Source: Mixta sp. Marseille-Q2659 | GTDB lineage: Bacteria; Pseudomonadota; Gammaproteobacteria; Enterobacterales; Enterobacteriaceae | Length of the DNA stretch: 64,000 bases | NCBI RefSeq assembly: GCF_940807255.1 | Contig: NZ_CALNWY010000011.1 | Location: 1 to 64,000, forward strand | Reading direction: 5' to 3' | Made by a program: the position numbers and the translations under genes | In this document: one piece after another, positions 20,289 through 27,917 of the stretch | Position numbering within the stretch: the stretch's first letter is position 1 | Layout: every line of letters starts with the position of its first letter | Notes under the pieces: model-generated | What the model was told of the DNA's origin: nothing | Databases searched by the model: none | The model's input: the letters and a program-made list of their open reading frames with translations, nothing else

Positions 20289-21451
20289 TTTTCGCTTCCC
20301 TCTGAAATCGTCATATCACTGGCATGTTTCTGTGCGTATTGCGTCAGTAAGCGCAACTGCTCCTCATCCAGCGAGGTGCGCGGCGCCATCCCTTTCATCA
20401 CGCCGATCCATTGGTTGGCGTTAAAGTGATCCAGCGCGGTCAGACCGTGGCAGCCGGTGCAGTTAGCCGACATCAGTCCGGCGGCGTACTGCCAGATTTT
20501 CTGCTGATCTTCGATGAGGATGTTTTTCGGCAGCCAGAAGGTTAACGAGACCTGATTCCACTGCTGGCCGGTTTCGCTATCGGTCTGCGTGTTCAGCACC
20601 TGCACTTTTTCCGCCGCGCTTTCATCCAGCACCGCGCTCATGATGCGTTTGCCCGGCGCGGCATAGATTGCGCCCGGCACGTCCTGCTGCTGCCAGCCGT
20701 TAAGACGGGCCTGCAGCTGTTCGCCGTCGCGCTGTAAAACCGTGACTTTTGTGGATGGGAACAGGGTGCCATCAGCGGCTTCACCGGTGGCGGCAAGGCG
20801 GAAAGGCTGAGTCTTGACGGCATACAGCGTGGTGGCTTTCACAGAGGCGTGAGCGGCGGCAGCCATCAGCTGACTCGCGCCGCTGGCGTTGCTGGCGCTC
20901 ATATCGGGTAAAATGTGCGCCACGCCGCGGTGACAGTCGATACAGGTCTGGCCTTCGCGGATCGCGGTGGGATGTGCCTTACGCGCTTCCGGGCGCTGAG
21001 CCAGCAGGTCCATCGCGTCAAAGCTGTGGCAGCTGCGGCAGGTGGCGGAATCGTTGGCCTTCATGGTTTTCCACACCGATTCCGCCATGGTGAGTTTATG
21101 GGCGTTATATTTCTCTTCGCTGTCGATCTTGCCGCTAATCTCGCCCACCACATCTTTCAGCGCGCCCATTTTGGTCAGCATGTAATCCACCGGCTGGGGC
21201 GGAACATGGCAATCGGCACATTCGGCGCGAATACCCGCCGGGTTTTGAAAGTGGATACTGCCCTGATACTCCGCCAGCGGACGCTGCATACTGTGGCATG
21301 AGACGCAAAACTCGCTGTCGCTGGTTTTGTGCATTATCGTTACGCTGGTGGCTAAAATGACCACGCCCGCAATCGCGCCCAGTAATAACAACCCCATCAC
21401 CCGCCAGCTTCTAAGCCACGCGAAGCTTAAACACCGCCTGCTCTTCGCCAT
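20285..21451 (-). CDS. torY: Pentahaem c-type cytochrome, TorY/TorC type
   Basis: Membrane-anchored periplasmic cytochrome that passes electrons from quinol to the downstream molybdoenzyme. The start at 21451 is chosen over the upstream one at 21484 because it follows an ideal AGGAGG site by 5 bases; it gives 388 residues. A membrane anchor (VMGLLLLGAIAGVVILATSVTI) precedes a NapC/NirT-like four-haem domain with CVSCH (49-53), CADCH (78-82), CRSCH (138-142) and CIDCH (170-174). A C-terminal domain carries the fifth site, CTGCH (331-335), which is the TorC/TorY architecture. It is co-transcribed and overlaps the molybdoenzyme gene. Confidence 0.88.
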   Translation of the reverse strand: MAKSRRCLSFAWLRSWRVMGLLLLGAIAGVVILATSVTIMHKTSDSEFCVSCHSMQRPLAEYQGSIHFQNPAGIRAECADCHVPPQPVDYMLTKMGALKDVVGEISGKIDSEEKYNAHKLTMAESVWKTMKANDSATCRSCHSFDAMDLLAQRPEARKAHPTAIREGQTCIDCHRGVAHILPDMSASNASGASQLMAAAAHASVKATTLYAVKTQPFRLAATGEAADGTLFPSTKVTVLQRDGEQLQARLNGWQQQDVPGAIYAAPGKRIMSAVLDESAAEKVQVLNTQTDSETGQQWNQVSLTFWLPKNILIEDQQKIWQYAAGLMSANCTGCHGLTALDHFNANQWIGVMKGMAPRTSLDEEQLRLLTQYAQKHASDMTISEGSEK

Positions 21452-21505
21452 GTAACCTCCTGGTTTATAATTATTTATCGCCACGGCCTTGCGCCCGTGA
21501 AAAAA

Positions 21506-21554
21506 GCAGTTCTGTATACCTCTAAATGAGTACGTGCGGATTGTGCAGTATCAA
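21506..21554 (-). promoter_or_regulatory. FNR-like promoter of the torYZ-like operon
   Basis: On the minus strand TTGATACTGCACAA (21554-21541) matches 8 of the 10 defined bases of the FNR consensus TTGAT-N4-ATCAA. A -10 box TATACA lies at 21518-21513. The predicted start near 21506 places the FNR-like centre at -41.5, the activating position. Anaerobic activation would suit an N-/S-oxide respiratory operon. The half-site mismatches and the absence of experiment keep this tentative. Confidence 0.45.
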
Positions 21555-21766
21555 AGAAAGGAAGCTTTAGCGAAGCGCGTAGCGAGAAAGGTGACAAAGG
21601 CAGTAACGGGCGCTTTGCTTAGTTACAACATACTGAAAGCAAGAAAAGACGGCCCATGAAGCTACGGCAATGCCATCAGGGTAAGACGCTTGGTAAAGCG
21701 GTTCGGGAGGGAAATCTGAGACAGGGCGGCCCGCCGGGGCCGCGCCTGTAAAGATTAAGCGGGTCG

Positions 21767-23185
21767 TTATTGCCCTAAATCACGCAGCTTTTTACCGGCC
21801 ATCAGGTTCTTCTCGATATGTTCCAGCGTGACGTTTTTGGTTTCGGGAATGAGCCAGAAGGTGATAACGATAAATGCCAGGTTAAAACCGGTATAAAGCC
21901 AGAAAGTACCGGCCGCGCCAATGCTGTCCAGCAAGGTCAGGAAAGTCGCGCCGATAATCATATTGGCTACCCAGTTGGTGGTGGTTGAGCAGGTAATGCC
22001 GAAATCACGGCATTTCAGCGGCTGGATCTCTGAGCAGAGGATCCAGACTACCGGCGCGGCGCTCATCGCGTAGCCAGCAATGCACATCATGGTCATCCCG
22101 ACCGACAGCCAGGAGAGGCCGCTGCTGATCTCGCCTTTTCCGGCCTGCATCAGGCAATAGCCCAGCACCAGCGTAGCAAACGCCATCACCGAAAAACCAA
22201 TTTTCAGTACCGGCTTGCGGCCCGCTTTATCGACGGTAAAGACCGCAATCAGCGTCGCCAGCATAAAGGTCAGCCCGACCACAACGGTCGCCATCATCTG
22301 CTGCTGCGTATTGCTGAAGCCCGCCATTTTAAAAATTTGTGGCGCGTAGTACATGATGATATTCATACCGGTAAACTGCTGCATTGCCTGCAACAACATG
22401 CCGAGAAATACCGCGCGCCGCACATTGTTGTTGCGCTTAAACAGCGCCCAGCCGCCCTGTTTCATTTGCAGGCTCTGACGGATTTCATTGAGTTCCGCCC
22501 GCGCTTTATCAGAGGTATCGCGCAACATGCGCAGCACTTCTTCCGCTTCGATATGCAGCCCCTTGGCCGCCAGCCAGCGCGGGCTGTTCGGCAGAAAAAT
22601 CACCAAACCAAATAACAGCACCGCCGGCAGCGCAAGAATACCCAGCATGGCGCGCCAGTTGCCGCTGTAGCTCAGAGCGGTATCAGAGAGAAACGCCAGC
22701 AGAATGCCAAAGGTAATCATCAGCTGATACATACTGATCATCTTGCCGCGAATATGTTCGCTGGCCATTTCCGAAAGATACAGCGGGGCGGTATAGGAGG
22801 CGATGCCGACCGCGACGCCCAACACCACGCGCGCCGCCAGTAACAGTTCCAGGCTGTTGGCAAATGCCGATCCCAACGAACCGATAATAAATAACACTGC
22901 GCCAGCCATCAGGCTGTATTTGCGTCCCAGCCGCGAGGAGACCCAGCCGTTACAGATTGCGCCCAGCGCCGCGCCCAGCATCATGCTGCTGACAACCCAC
23001 TCCTGTTGATGGCTGGTAAGCGAAAAATGATCGGTAATAAAGGGCAGCGCCCCGGCTATCACGCCAATGTCCAGCCCGAACAGCAGGCCAGCCAGCGCGG
23101 CGGAAAAAGAGATAAACAAATTCATACGACGCACTTTGCGTCTGTGCATATCGCTTATATCTAAATTACTGTTTACGTAAGACAT
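21767..23185 (-). CDS. araE: L-arabinose:H+ symporter AraE
   Basis: Inner-membrane sugar porter of the major facilitator superfamily. The 472 residues equal E. coli AraE in length, with near-identity along long stretches ([28 protein letters not shown]-type [66 protein letters not shown]). Twelve membrane helices are predicted, with the sugar-porter motifs RxGRK (SRLGRKYSL) and PESPR-like LPNSPRWLA. This makes AraE more likely than GalP. The araBAD/araC genes are not in the window. Likely control by AraC and CRP is noted upstream. Confidence 0.9.
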   Translation of the reverse strand: MSYVNSNLDISDMHRRKVRRMNLFISFSAALAGLLFGLDIGVIAGALPFITDHFSLTSHQQEWVVSSMMLGAALGAICNGWVSSRLGRKYSLMAGAVLFIIGSLGSAFANSLELLLAARVVLGVAVGIASYTAPLYLSEMASEHIRGKMISMYQLMITFGILLAFLSDTALSYSGNWRAMLGILALPAVLLFGLVIFLPNSPRWLAAKGLHIEAEEVLRMLRDTSDKARAELNEIRQSLQMKQGGWALFKRNNNVRRAVFLGMLLQAMQQFTGMNIIMYYAPQIFKMAGFSNTQQQMMATVVVGLTFMLATLIAVFTVDKAGRKPVLKIGFSVMAFATLVLGYCLMQAGKGEISSGLSWLSVGMTMMCIAGYAMSAAPVVWILCSEIQPLKCRDFGITCSTTTNWVANMIIGATFLTLLDSIGAAGTFWLYTGFNLAFIVITFWLIPETKNVTLEHIEKNLMAGKKLRDLGQ

Positions 23186-23250
23186 TTACGGCTCCAGGTT
23201 AAAGTGCTGCATCATCCGGCAACATACAAAATTCTTTGTGCCAGGCGTGA

Positions 23251-23314
23251 TGGCAAATGGTCCATAGAGATGGATATTCCTGCTGCTGCCGGAGCTTTTG
23301 TGATGGAGATCTCG
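23251..23314 (-). promoter_or_regulatory. Candidate AraC and CRP sites upstream of araE
   Basis: On the minus strand CAGCAGGAATATCCATC (23285-23269) agrees with the AraC half-site form TAGC-N7-TCCATA at all but two defined bases. A related TCCATA word faces the other way at 23261-23266. Upstream, TGTGATGGAGATCTCG (23299-23314, plus strand) is one perfect CRP half and one poor half. The order, CRP distal and AraC proximal, is that of the E. coli ara promoters. No confident -10 was assigned. Confidence 0.4.
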
Positions 23315-23380
23315 CTTTAATCTCCAGGATAGGCGGGCAAATCGCTATGACGCCAGATGATGGCCGTTGGAAAATCATTT

Positions 23381-23448
23381 GCGGACTGCGGACTGCGGAC
23401 TGCGGACTGCGGACTGCGGACTGCGGACTGCGGACTGCGGACTGCGGA
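23381..23448. repeat. Heptanucleotide microsatellite, about 9.7 copies
   Basis: Nine perfect head-to-tail copies of GCGGACT run from 23381 to 23443, with a partial copy to 23448. They lie between the araE promoter region and ecotin and show no sequence divergence, so the array is young or actively changing in length. The overlapping open frame (23257-23475) is made largely of the repeat and is not considered a gene. The rest of the 23186-23597 gap holds no other gene. Confidence 0.95.
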
Positions 23449-23597
23449 TGTTTCCTGCCGCCAGCGGCACATTGACTTGCGCTATAAGCAGGTCAATTTG
23501 TGGATTTTTATGCGATTTTGTTGATAATATGCAGCGTTAACTGTTGTTACTTTGAGTTAACGTAGTTAATTGCGTTATCAAACTGCGGGAAGAGAAG

Positions 23598-24101
23598 ATG
23601 AAATATAAAACGTTAATGCTGAGCGCCCTGTTTATCGCGACAGCAGCCAACGCCAGCGACATGCAAAAGGCGGCGCCAGCCGATCAACCGTTAAAAGCCG
23701 TGGCGCCTTATCCGCAAGCGGAGAAAGGGCAGGTGCGCCAGGTCATTTATCTGCCGCAGAAGGCTAATGAAGATCGCTACAAGGTTGAACTGCTGATTGG
23801 TAAGACGCTGGAAGTAGACTGTAATCGCCGTATCATGGGCGCTGAAATGGAGCAAAAAACGCTGGAAGGCTGGGGATATGACTATTTTGTGGTAACCAAA
23901 GTAAGCCCGCCGGCCTCGACTATGATGATGTGCCCGGATAAAACCACGCATCAGGAATTTGTTGCCGCTAACCTGGGCCAGCACAGTCTGCAGCGCTATA
24001 ACAGCAAGCTGCCGATCGTGGTTTATACGCCTGCGGATGTGCAGGTGAAATATCGCCTGTGGCAGGCTGACGAAACGGTAAACGACGCGGTTAAGAAATA
24101 A
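23598..24101 (+). CDS. eco: Ecotin, periplasmic serine protease inhibitor
   Basis: Dimeric periplasmic inhibitor of trypsin-fold serine proteases (trypsin, chymotrypsin, elastase, factor Xa), protecting cells from host or predator proteases. The 167-residue precursor has a signal peptide ending ANA/SD near residue 19. The core is nearly identical to E. coli ecotin: APYPQAEKG, VELLIGKTLEVDCN, LEGWGYDYFVV, RYNSKLPIVVYTP and VKYRLW. The reactive-site loop STMMMC carries the P1 methionine at about M109, and the disulfide pair is C75 and C112. The E. coli loop has alanine where the third Met stands. It is a single gene, preceded by GGGAAGAG. Confidence 0.95.
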   Translation: MKYKTLMLSALFIATAANASDMQKAAPADQPLKAVAPYPQAEKGQVRQVIYLPQKANEDRYKVELLIGKTLEVDCNRRIMGAEMEQKTLEGWGYDYFVVTKVSPPASTMMMCPDKTTHQEFVAANLGQHSLQRYNSKLPIVVYTPADVQVKYRLWQADETVNDAVKK

Positions 24102-24149
24102 CGAGCCCATCAGCGGGGCGGCGGTGTAGCCAGCCTCGCTGCATATGAC

Positions 24150-24290
24150 TTTTGCTTTCCGGCTGACAGCCCCCGCTGCGTCTAACGTTTTGCTCTCCGG
24201 CTGACAGCCTCGTTGCGTCTAACGTTTTGCTCTCCGTCTGGCATCCCCGATGTGCTTGACGTTTTATCCTCGGCTGCCCGCTTCGCGGTG
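24150..24290. repeat. Tandem repeat of a 37-38 bp unit, about 3.7 copies
   Basis: Three units start at 24150, 24188 and 24225, each beginning TTTTGCT and ending near TAACG or TGACG, with a decayed fourth from 24262. The first two differ at a few positions and the third is more diverged. Each of the first two contains the small palindrome GGCTGACAGCC. The array sits in a 413-base non-coding gap between ecotin and mltB. The remainder of that gap (24291-24514) is AT-rich and shows no gene. Confidence 0.85.
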
Positions 24291-24514
24291 TATTACTCTT
24301 TATCCTCTGTTATCTGCCGCTGCGCTGCCTTCTCAACCAGAATATCTGCCGGAAAAGGCCCTGTTTTAATGATGAAAGGGCGATTAACTTTCTTTTGCCC
24401 GTTTTTACCGTTTTAATCGCGCAAAAAATATTTTTCTTATTTTAGGAATTTTCTTTTACCTGGCGCGGATCACTGCTTACCATTAATTCTTTTTCACCGC
24501 TGAATGGATTTGTA

Positions 24515-25585
24515 ATGCGTTATTCTGGCCTTCTTCTACCGCTGATCCTGACTCTGGCTGCCTGTAGCAGCAAACCGCCCGCCACCGCGCCGCAAAGCGG
24601 CAACCCGTTTCTCGGAAATGGCGGCTTTTTACTGAAGCCCGACCATGAAATTCATCCGCTAAGCGGCGACTTTGCCGGTAATCCGGCCGCCGAGCGTTTT
24701 GTCGATAAAATGGTGCAGGAGCATGGCTTTAACCGTCAGCAGCTGCACGATGTGCTGGCGCAGGCAAAACGGCTGGACTGGGTGCTGCGGCTGATGGATC
24801 GCCAGGCGCCCAGCTATCAGGCGCCGTCTGGCCCTAACGGTGCCTGGATTCGCTATCGCAATAAATTTATCACGCCGGGCAACGTGCAAAACGGCGTCGC
24901 CTTCTGGAATCAGTATCAGGATGCGTTGCAGCGTGCGCAGCGAGAATATGGCGTTCCGCCAGAGATCATTGTCGGCATTATCGGCGTGGAAACCCGTTGG
25001 GGCCGCGTAATGGGCAAAACCCGCATTATTGATGCGTTAGCAACGCTCTCTTTCGCCTATCCGCGCCGCGCCGAGTTTTTCAGCAGCGAGCTGGAAACCT
25101 TCTTATTGATGGCGCGTCAGGAAGGGCAGGACCCGCTTGACCTGCGTGGCTCTTATGCAGGCGCGATGGGCTACGGGCAGTTTATGCCTTCCTCTGAGAA
25201 GCAGTATGCCGTCGATTTTAACGGCGACGGACATATCAATCTGTGGGATCCGGTGGATGCTATCGGCAGCGTAGCGAACTATTTCAAACAGCACGGCTGG
25301 CAGGCGGGCGAAACCGTTGCCGTACCGGCCAGCGGGCAGGCGCCAGGGCTGGAGAGCGGCTTTAAAACCCGTTACAGCATCAGTAGCCTGACGGCGGCGG
25401 GTTTGCGTCCGCAAACGCCTATTAACGGCAATCCGCAGGTCAGCCTGTTGCGTTTCGATATGGGCAAGTATTACCAGTACTGGTACGGCTTACCCAACTT
25501 CTATGTGATTACCCGCTATAACCACAGCAATCACTATGCGATGGCGGTCTGGCAGCTGGGCGAGGCGGTAAGCCTGGCGCGATAG
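24515..25585 (+). CDS. mltB: Membrane-bound lytic murein transglycosylase B
   Basis: Outer-membrane lipoprotein that cleaves the MurNAc-GlcNAc bond of peptidoglycan to form 1,6-anhydromuropeptides. The 356-residue precursor carries a lipobox LAAC with the lipidated cysteine at 17. The catalytic acid is Glu159 in GIIGVETRWGR. The family motifs ALATLSFAYPRRAEFF, GAMGYGQFMPSS and NGDGHINLWDPVDAIGSVANYF, the last with the EF-hand-like site, are intact. It matches E. coli MltB closely to the C-terminus. In E. coli mltB lies next to the srl operon, so its location here is different. A strong terminator follows. Confidence 0.95.
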   Translation: MRYSGLLLPLILTLAACSSKPPATAPQSGNPFLGNGGFLLKPDHEIHPLSGDFAGNPAAERFVDKMVQEHGFNRQQLHDVLAQAKRLDWVLRLMDRQAPSYQAPSGPNGAWIRYRNKFITPGNVQNGVAFWNQYQDALQRAQREYGVPPEIIVGIIGVETRWGRVMGKTRIIDALATLSFAYPRRAEFFSSELETFLLMARQEGQDPLDLRGSYAGAMGYGQFMPSSEKQYAVDFNGDGHINLWDPVDAIGSVANYFKQHGWQAGETVAVPASGQAPGLESGFKTRYSISSLTAAGLRPQTPINGNPQVSLLRFDMGKYYQYWYGLPNFYVITRYNHSNHYAMAVWQLGEAVSLAR

Positions 25586-25598
25586 TAAGATTGATGCG

Positions 25599-25628
25599 TG
25601 CCGCAGCGATCAGGGCTGCGGCATTTTT
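25599..25628 (+). terminator. mltB terminator
   Basis: TGCCGCAGC (25599-25607) and GCTGCGGCA (25615-25623) form a 9-bp perfect stem with a 7-nt loop, followed by five T. Confidence 0.9.
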
Positions 25629-25645
25629 CCGGGAAACTGCCGGTT

Positions 25646-25936
25646 TCACAGCGCATTTACCAACAAACGGTTCAGCTCCTGAAAAATAATGCTGATGCCA
25701 TGGGATTCAGCCTGCTGCGTTGAATTAAACGTAACAGGTTTACCATTAAGTAATATTTGACCGGAAGAGGGTGCTTCTACGCCAGCCAACATTTTCGTCA
25801 TGGTGGATTTTCCCGCGCCATTTTCACCAATCAGAACCACGATTTTGTTACTTCCTGAAGATTGACCGCTATACAGATGCGCAATTACCCATCCTTTTGC
25901 TTTATCTGGCATTCCATTAGTCCAGCGAGAGGGCAT
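25646..25936 (-). pseudogene. Fragment of a sugar ABC importer ATPase
   Basis: A 96-codon open frame containing only the first part of a nucleotide-binding domain. Visible are the Walker [10 protein letters not shown], the stretch [24 protein letters not shown] and the Q-loop region [10 protein letters not shown], all typical of RbsA/XylG/MglA-type ATPases. The roughly 30 residues before Walker A do not resemble the family, and the frame stops soon after the Q-loop, with no signature or Walker B and no second domain. No permease or binding protein is adjacent. It is read as a remnant left by deletion; it is not the paralogue mglA, whose sequence differs. Confidence 0.75.
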
Positions 25937-26285
25937 TCATCCTGTTCAGGTTGCTGAACGCCTGCCTGAGTAGGGTGAACGATTAAAACAGCAAAATGAG
26001 TGCTGGCTGGTACAAAGATTTCTTAATGACAGGTGCTGTGATAGTGAAACTGAGCCGTTAGTCATGCAGGAAGGTTGTCACTTCTATAACAATCGTGAAA
26101 TCACAAGAGCAAGCAGAGGCAAAAGAAGGATTACACTGGCGGGTGCCTGGAAAATGTGACGGTTTGGATTGGGTATAGATTTTGTTTATCCAAAGCAGAA
26201 CTTTTCCAGAAATAAATTGTTCGTCTGCCTGATGGCTTAGATGAACGATTAGTGAACAAAGACCTATGGAAAATAAAGGATTGCT
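25937..26285. other. AT-rich decayed stretch between the ABC fragment and the toxin gene
   Basis: About 350 bases without a supported gene. Short open runs exist on the plus strand (for example EGCHFYNNREITRASRG near 26071), but each ends within about 30 codons and none matches a family I recognise. Composition is clearly lower in G+C than the backbone. It probably represents degraded accessory DNA that belongs to the downstream module. Confidence 0.5.
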
Positions 26286-26799
26286 ATGACTTTGCATGGA
26301 CGGTTGATTTTAAACGGTGCGGATTACTCCCCTTAGTCTTTGACGGTATCGGCGTATTTATGGCTTTTCTGGCAATGGTGCTTACGGGAACAAAGGCGCT
26401 TGCGGGATCATCACTGATAATCGGGCTTTGCCACCTGGGAAATATTATATTGTTGACAGGCCAGCCGGCAGTAAAGCTAACCAGATCAGGGCATGGGGAA
26501 TCGATAAGTATAAAAGCACATTTTACTATCACGTTGATCACTCTGCATGGTTCGCTCTATTTCGCGCAGATGGAAAGGTAGATGATCAAACGTTTTACAG
26601 GGGCGTTTCCAGAGGTGGTTTCAGGCTTCATCCGGGGCGAGTTTCTGATGGATGTATAACTCTGACCAATCAATCAGGTTATGCAAGACGGAGAGATGCT
26701 TTGTTAAGAACGAAAAAGGATAAGGTACCGGGAACGGCATTAGAGCCATATGGCACAATTGAGGTGATCGATAGTGGTTATCCAAAAACTTGCCCGTAG
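26286..26799 (+). pseudogene. Tlde1-type L,D-transpeptidase effector gene (DUF2778) with two frameshifts
   Basis: A type VI secretion cargo gene whose family acts in the periplasm on peptidoglycan stem peptides. Pieces in three frames join into one protein of about 171 residues: MTLHGRLILNGADYSP (from ATG 26286), LVFDGIGVFMAF, and SGNGAYGNKGACG... to the stop at 26799. The breaks lie in short homopolymer tracts near 26330-26334 (C/T run) and near 26365 (T run); one missing base at each would restore the frame. The catalytic motif HPGRVSDGC is intact in the last part, with the cysteine codon at about 26653. As read the product is not made full-length. A downstream TTG start (26428) would give only the C-terminal 123 residues. 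Homopolymer sequencing error is an alternative explanation. Confidence 0.8.
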
Positions 26800-26800
26800 T

Positions 26801-27037
26801 ATGTTAAAGCTGATTTGGTTTATTGTCCTGTTTTGTACTTTGTCATGGACAGATGTCCGCTATTTATCTGAACATCCAATAATTAGAAATAATACAGCAA
26901 TAAGAATCGCGTATTGGTTTAGTTCGGAACCTTCCCCCGAAGATATTTATTTTAGTTATGACTATGTTTTAATTACCTTCAATTTCATAATTTCATTTGG
27001 CCTTTATTTCATAACAGTAAAGTTAATCAGAAAATAA
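26801..27037 (+). CDS. Candidate immunity protein for the Tlde1-type effector
   Basis: A 78-residue protein starting one base after the toxin stop; the longer frame from GTG 26774 overlaps the toxin gene and is less likely. It has an N-terminal hydrophobic segment (LIWFIVLFCTLSW) and a C-terminal one (VLITFNFIISFGLYFITVKL) around a short polar, presumably periplasmic, middle. I recognise no family in its sequence. Membrane location, size and position directly behind a periplasm-acting toxin gene and ahead of hcp make an immunity role the best guess. It is AT-rich, like its neighbours. Confidence 0.5.
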   Translation: MLKLIWFIVLFCTLSWTDVRYLSEHPIIRNNTAIRIAYWFSSEPSPEDIYFSYDYVLITFNFIISFGLYFITVKLIRK

Positions 27038-27038
27038 A

Positions 27039-27530
27039 ATGCCAATTTCCCCGTACCTATGGATTAAAGATGATGGTGGTGCAGATATTAAAGGGTCTGT
27101 AGATGTTCAGGATCGTGAAGGGGCAATTGAAGTTTTAGGAATGAGCCATGGGATAAATATTCTGGTAGATAGCAGTAACGGAAAAATCACAGGAACCCGC
27201 CAACATGCTCCTTTTAACTTTGAAAAAGAAGTTGATAGTTCAAGTCCATATCTATACAAAGCAGCTGCTACAGGACAGGCGCTGAAAAGCGCAGAGGTTC
27301 GTTTCTATCATATCAACGATGCAGGGCAAGAGGTCGCTTATTACTCTGTTTTGATGGAGAACGTGAAGATCACTGGTGTAAATTGTGGTGTTCCTAACTG
27401 TAAAATTGCAGCCAATGACAAAATGAATCATATGGAATCTGTTTCTATGCAGTACGAAAAAATCACATGGAAAATATTGGATGGGAACATCCAATATATG
27501 GACGCATGGAACGAAAGACCTTCAGCATAA
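27039..27530 (+). CDS. hcp: Hcp-family type VI secretion tube protein (orphan)
   Basis: Hcp forms the hexameric inner tube of the type VI secretion system and carries small effectors in its lumen. The 163-residue protein has the family start MPISPYLWIKDDGGADIKGSVDV and the mid-region YLYKAAATGQALKSAEVRFYHIN; the C-terminal MESVSMQYEKITWKI is typical of Hcp. It begins one base after the candidate immunity gene, so the three genes are probably co-transcribed. No other T6SS gene (vgrG, tssB/C, clpV) is in the window, so secretion would depend on an apparatus encoded elsewhere. Hcp placed after the toxin suggests the toxin is Hcp-carried cargo. Confidence 0.88.
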   Translation: MPISPYLWIKDDGGADIKGSVDVQDREGAIEVLGMSHGINILVDSSNGKITGTRQHAPFNFEKEVDSSSPYLYKAAATGQALKSAEVRFYHINDAGQEVAYYSVLMENVKITGVNCGVPNCKIAANDKMNHMESVSMQYEKITWKILDGNIQYMDAWNERPSA

Positions 27531-27549
27531 TGAATAAGAAAGGGCTGCT

Positions 27550-27717
27550 ATGGCCCTCTTACTTTCCGTTGCCGTCAGTGCCGAAAATGTACGCTCCTGT
27601 GATGCGCAATCAGTGTCACCTGCTATACAGATGGTTTTTACTGCCTGTAATCCACGTGCCTTTAACAAACTTTTGGGTCGCAATCTGGAACGCTGGCACT
27701 ATTTAGGACTTGTTTGA
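27550..27717 (+). pseudogene. Possible remnant of a small exported protein
   Basis: A 55-codon frame downstream of hcp. It starts MALLLSVAVSAENVRSC, reads like the end of a signal peptide followed by a short mature part, and stops at 27717. An ATG at 27530 (MNKKGLL) is out of frame by one step; joining the two would give a complete signal peptide. No family was recognised. It may be the degraded 5' end of a second immunity-like or inhibitor gene. Confidence 0.25.
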
Positions 27718-27792
27718 TAGATATCCTGCTGGCATTATCCTGTTCAGGGATTAATGAAGAGTATTAATCCCAACCTATCGATTTGAATGAAA

Positions 27793-27871
27793 TGACTCGG
27801 GGTGCCCTTCTTTGTGAAGGCTGAGAAATACCCGTATTACCTGATCTGGATAATGCCAGCGTAGGGAAGTC
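27793..27871 (+). ncRNA. TPP (thi-box) riboswitch upstream of thiM
   Basis: The sequence follows the E. coli thiM aptamer almost base for base: ACTCGGGGTGCCCTTC, GAAGGCTGAGAAATACCC (binding the pyrimidine), CCTGATCTGGATAATGCCAG (binding the diphosphate), and GCGTAGGGAAGT closing the structure. The 46 bases between it and the thiM ATG include GCCGGC-rich sequence and the AGGAG site, consistent with thiamine-dependent sequestering of the ribosome binding site, as in E. coli. Confidence 0.97.
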
Positions 27872-27917
27872 AGATGCCTGACCGGCATTGCCTTCTTGAG
27901 CGCCGGCCAGGAGCATT

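Larger units (their letters stand above)
25932..27748. repeat. Near-identical direct repeats bounding the AT-rich module
   Basis: GGCATTCATCCTGTTCAGG (25932-25950) and GGCATTATCCTGTTCAGG (27731-27748) differ by one base deletion. They flank the toxin/immunity/hcp genes and lie 1.8 kb apart. They could be the scar of an insertion, a recombination site or a chance duplication. No integrase or transposase is present. Confidence 0.5.

Noticed and set aside
23257-23475. 72-codon ORF with a repeating LRTADCG peptide
   Set aside because: It is created by the 7-bp microsatellite, has no ribosome binding site of note and no recognisable domain.
24150-24290. Possible CRISPR array
   Set aside because: The 37-bp units are directly contiguous with no spacers, there are no cas genes, and the repeat decays along the array.
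26252-26581. 109-codon plus-strand ORF as an independent gene
   Set aside because: Only its middle part (LVFDGIGVFMAF) is coding-like, and that belongs to the frameshifted Tlde1-type gene; the rest is out-of-frame translation.
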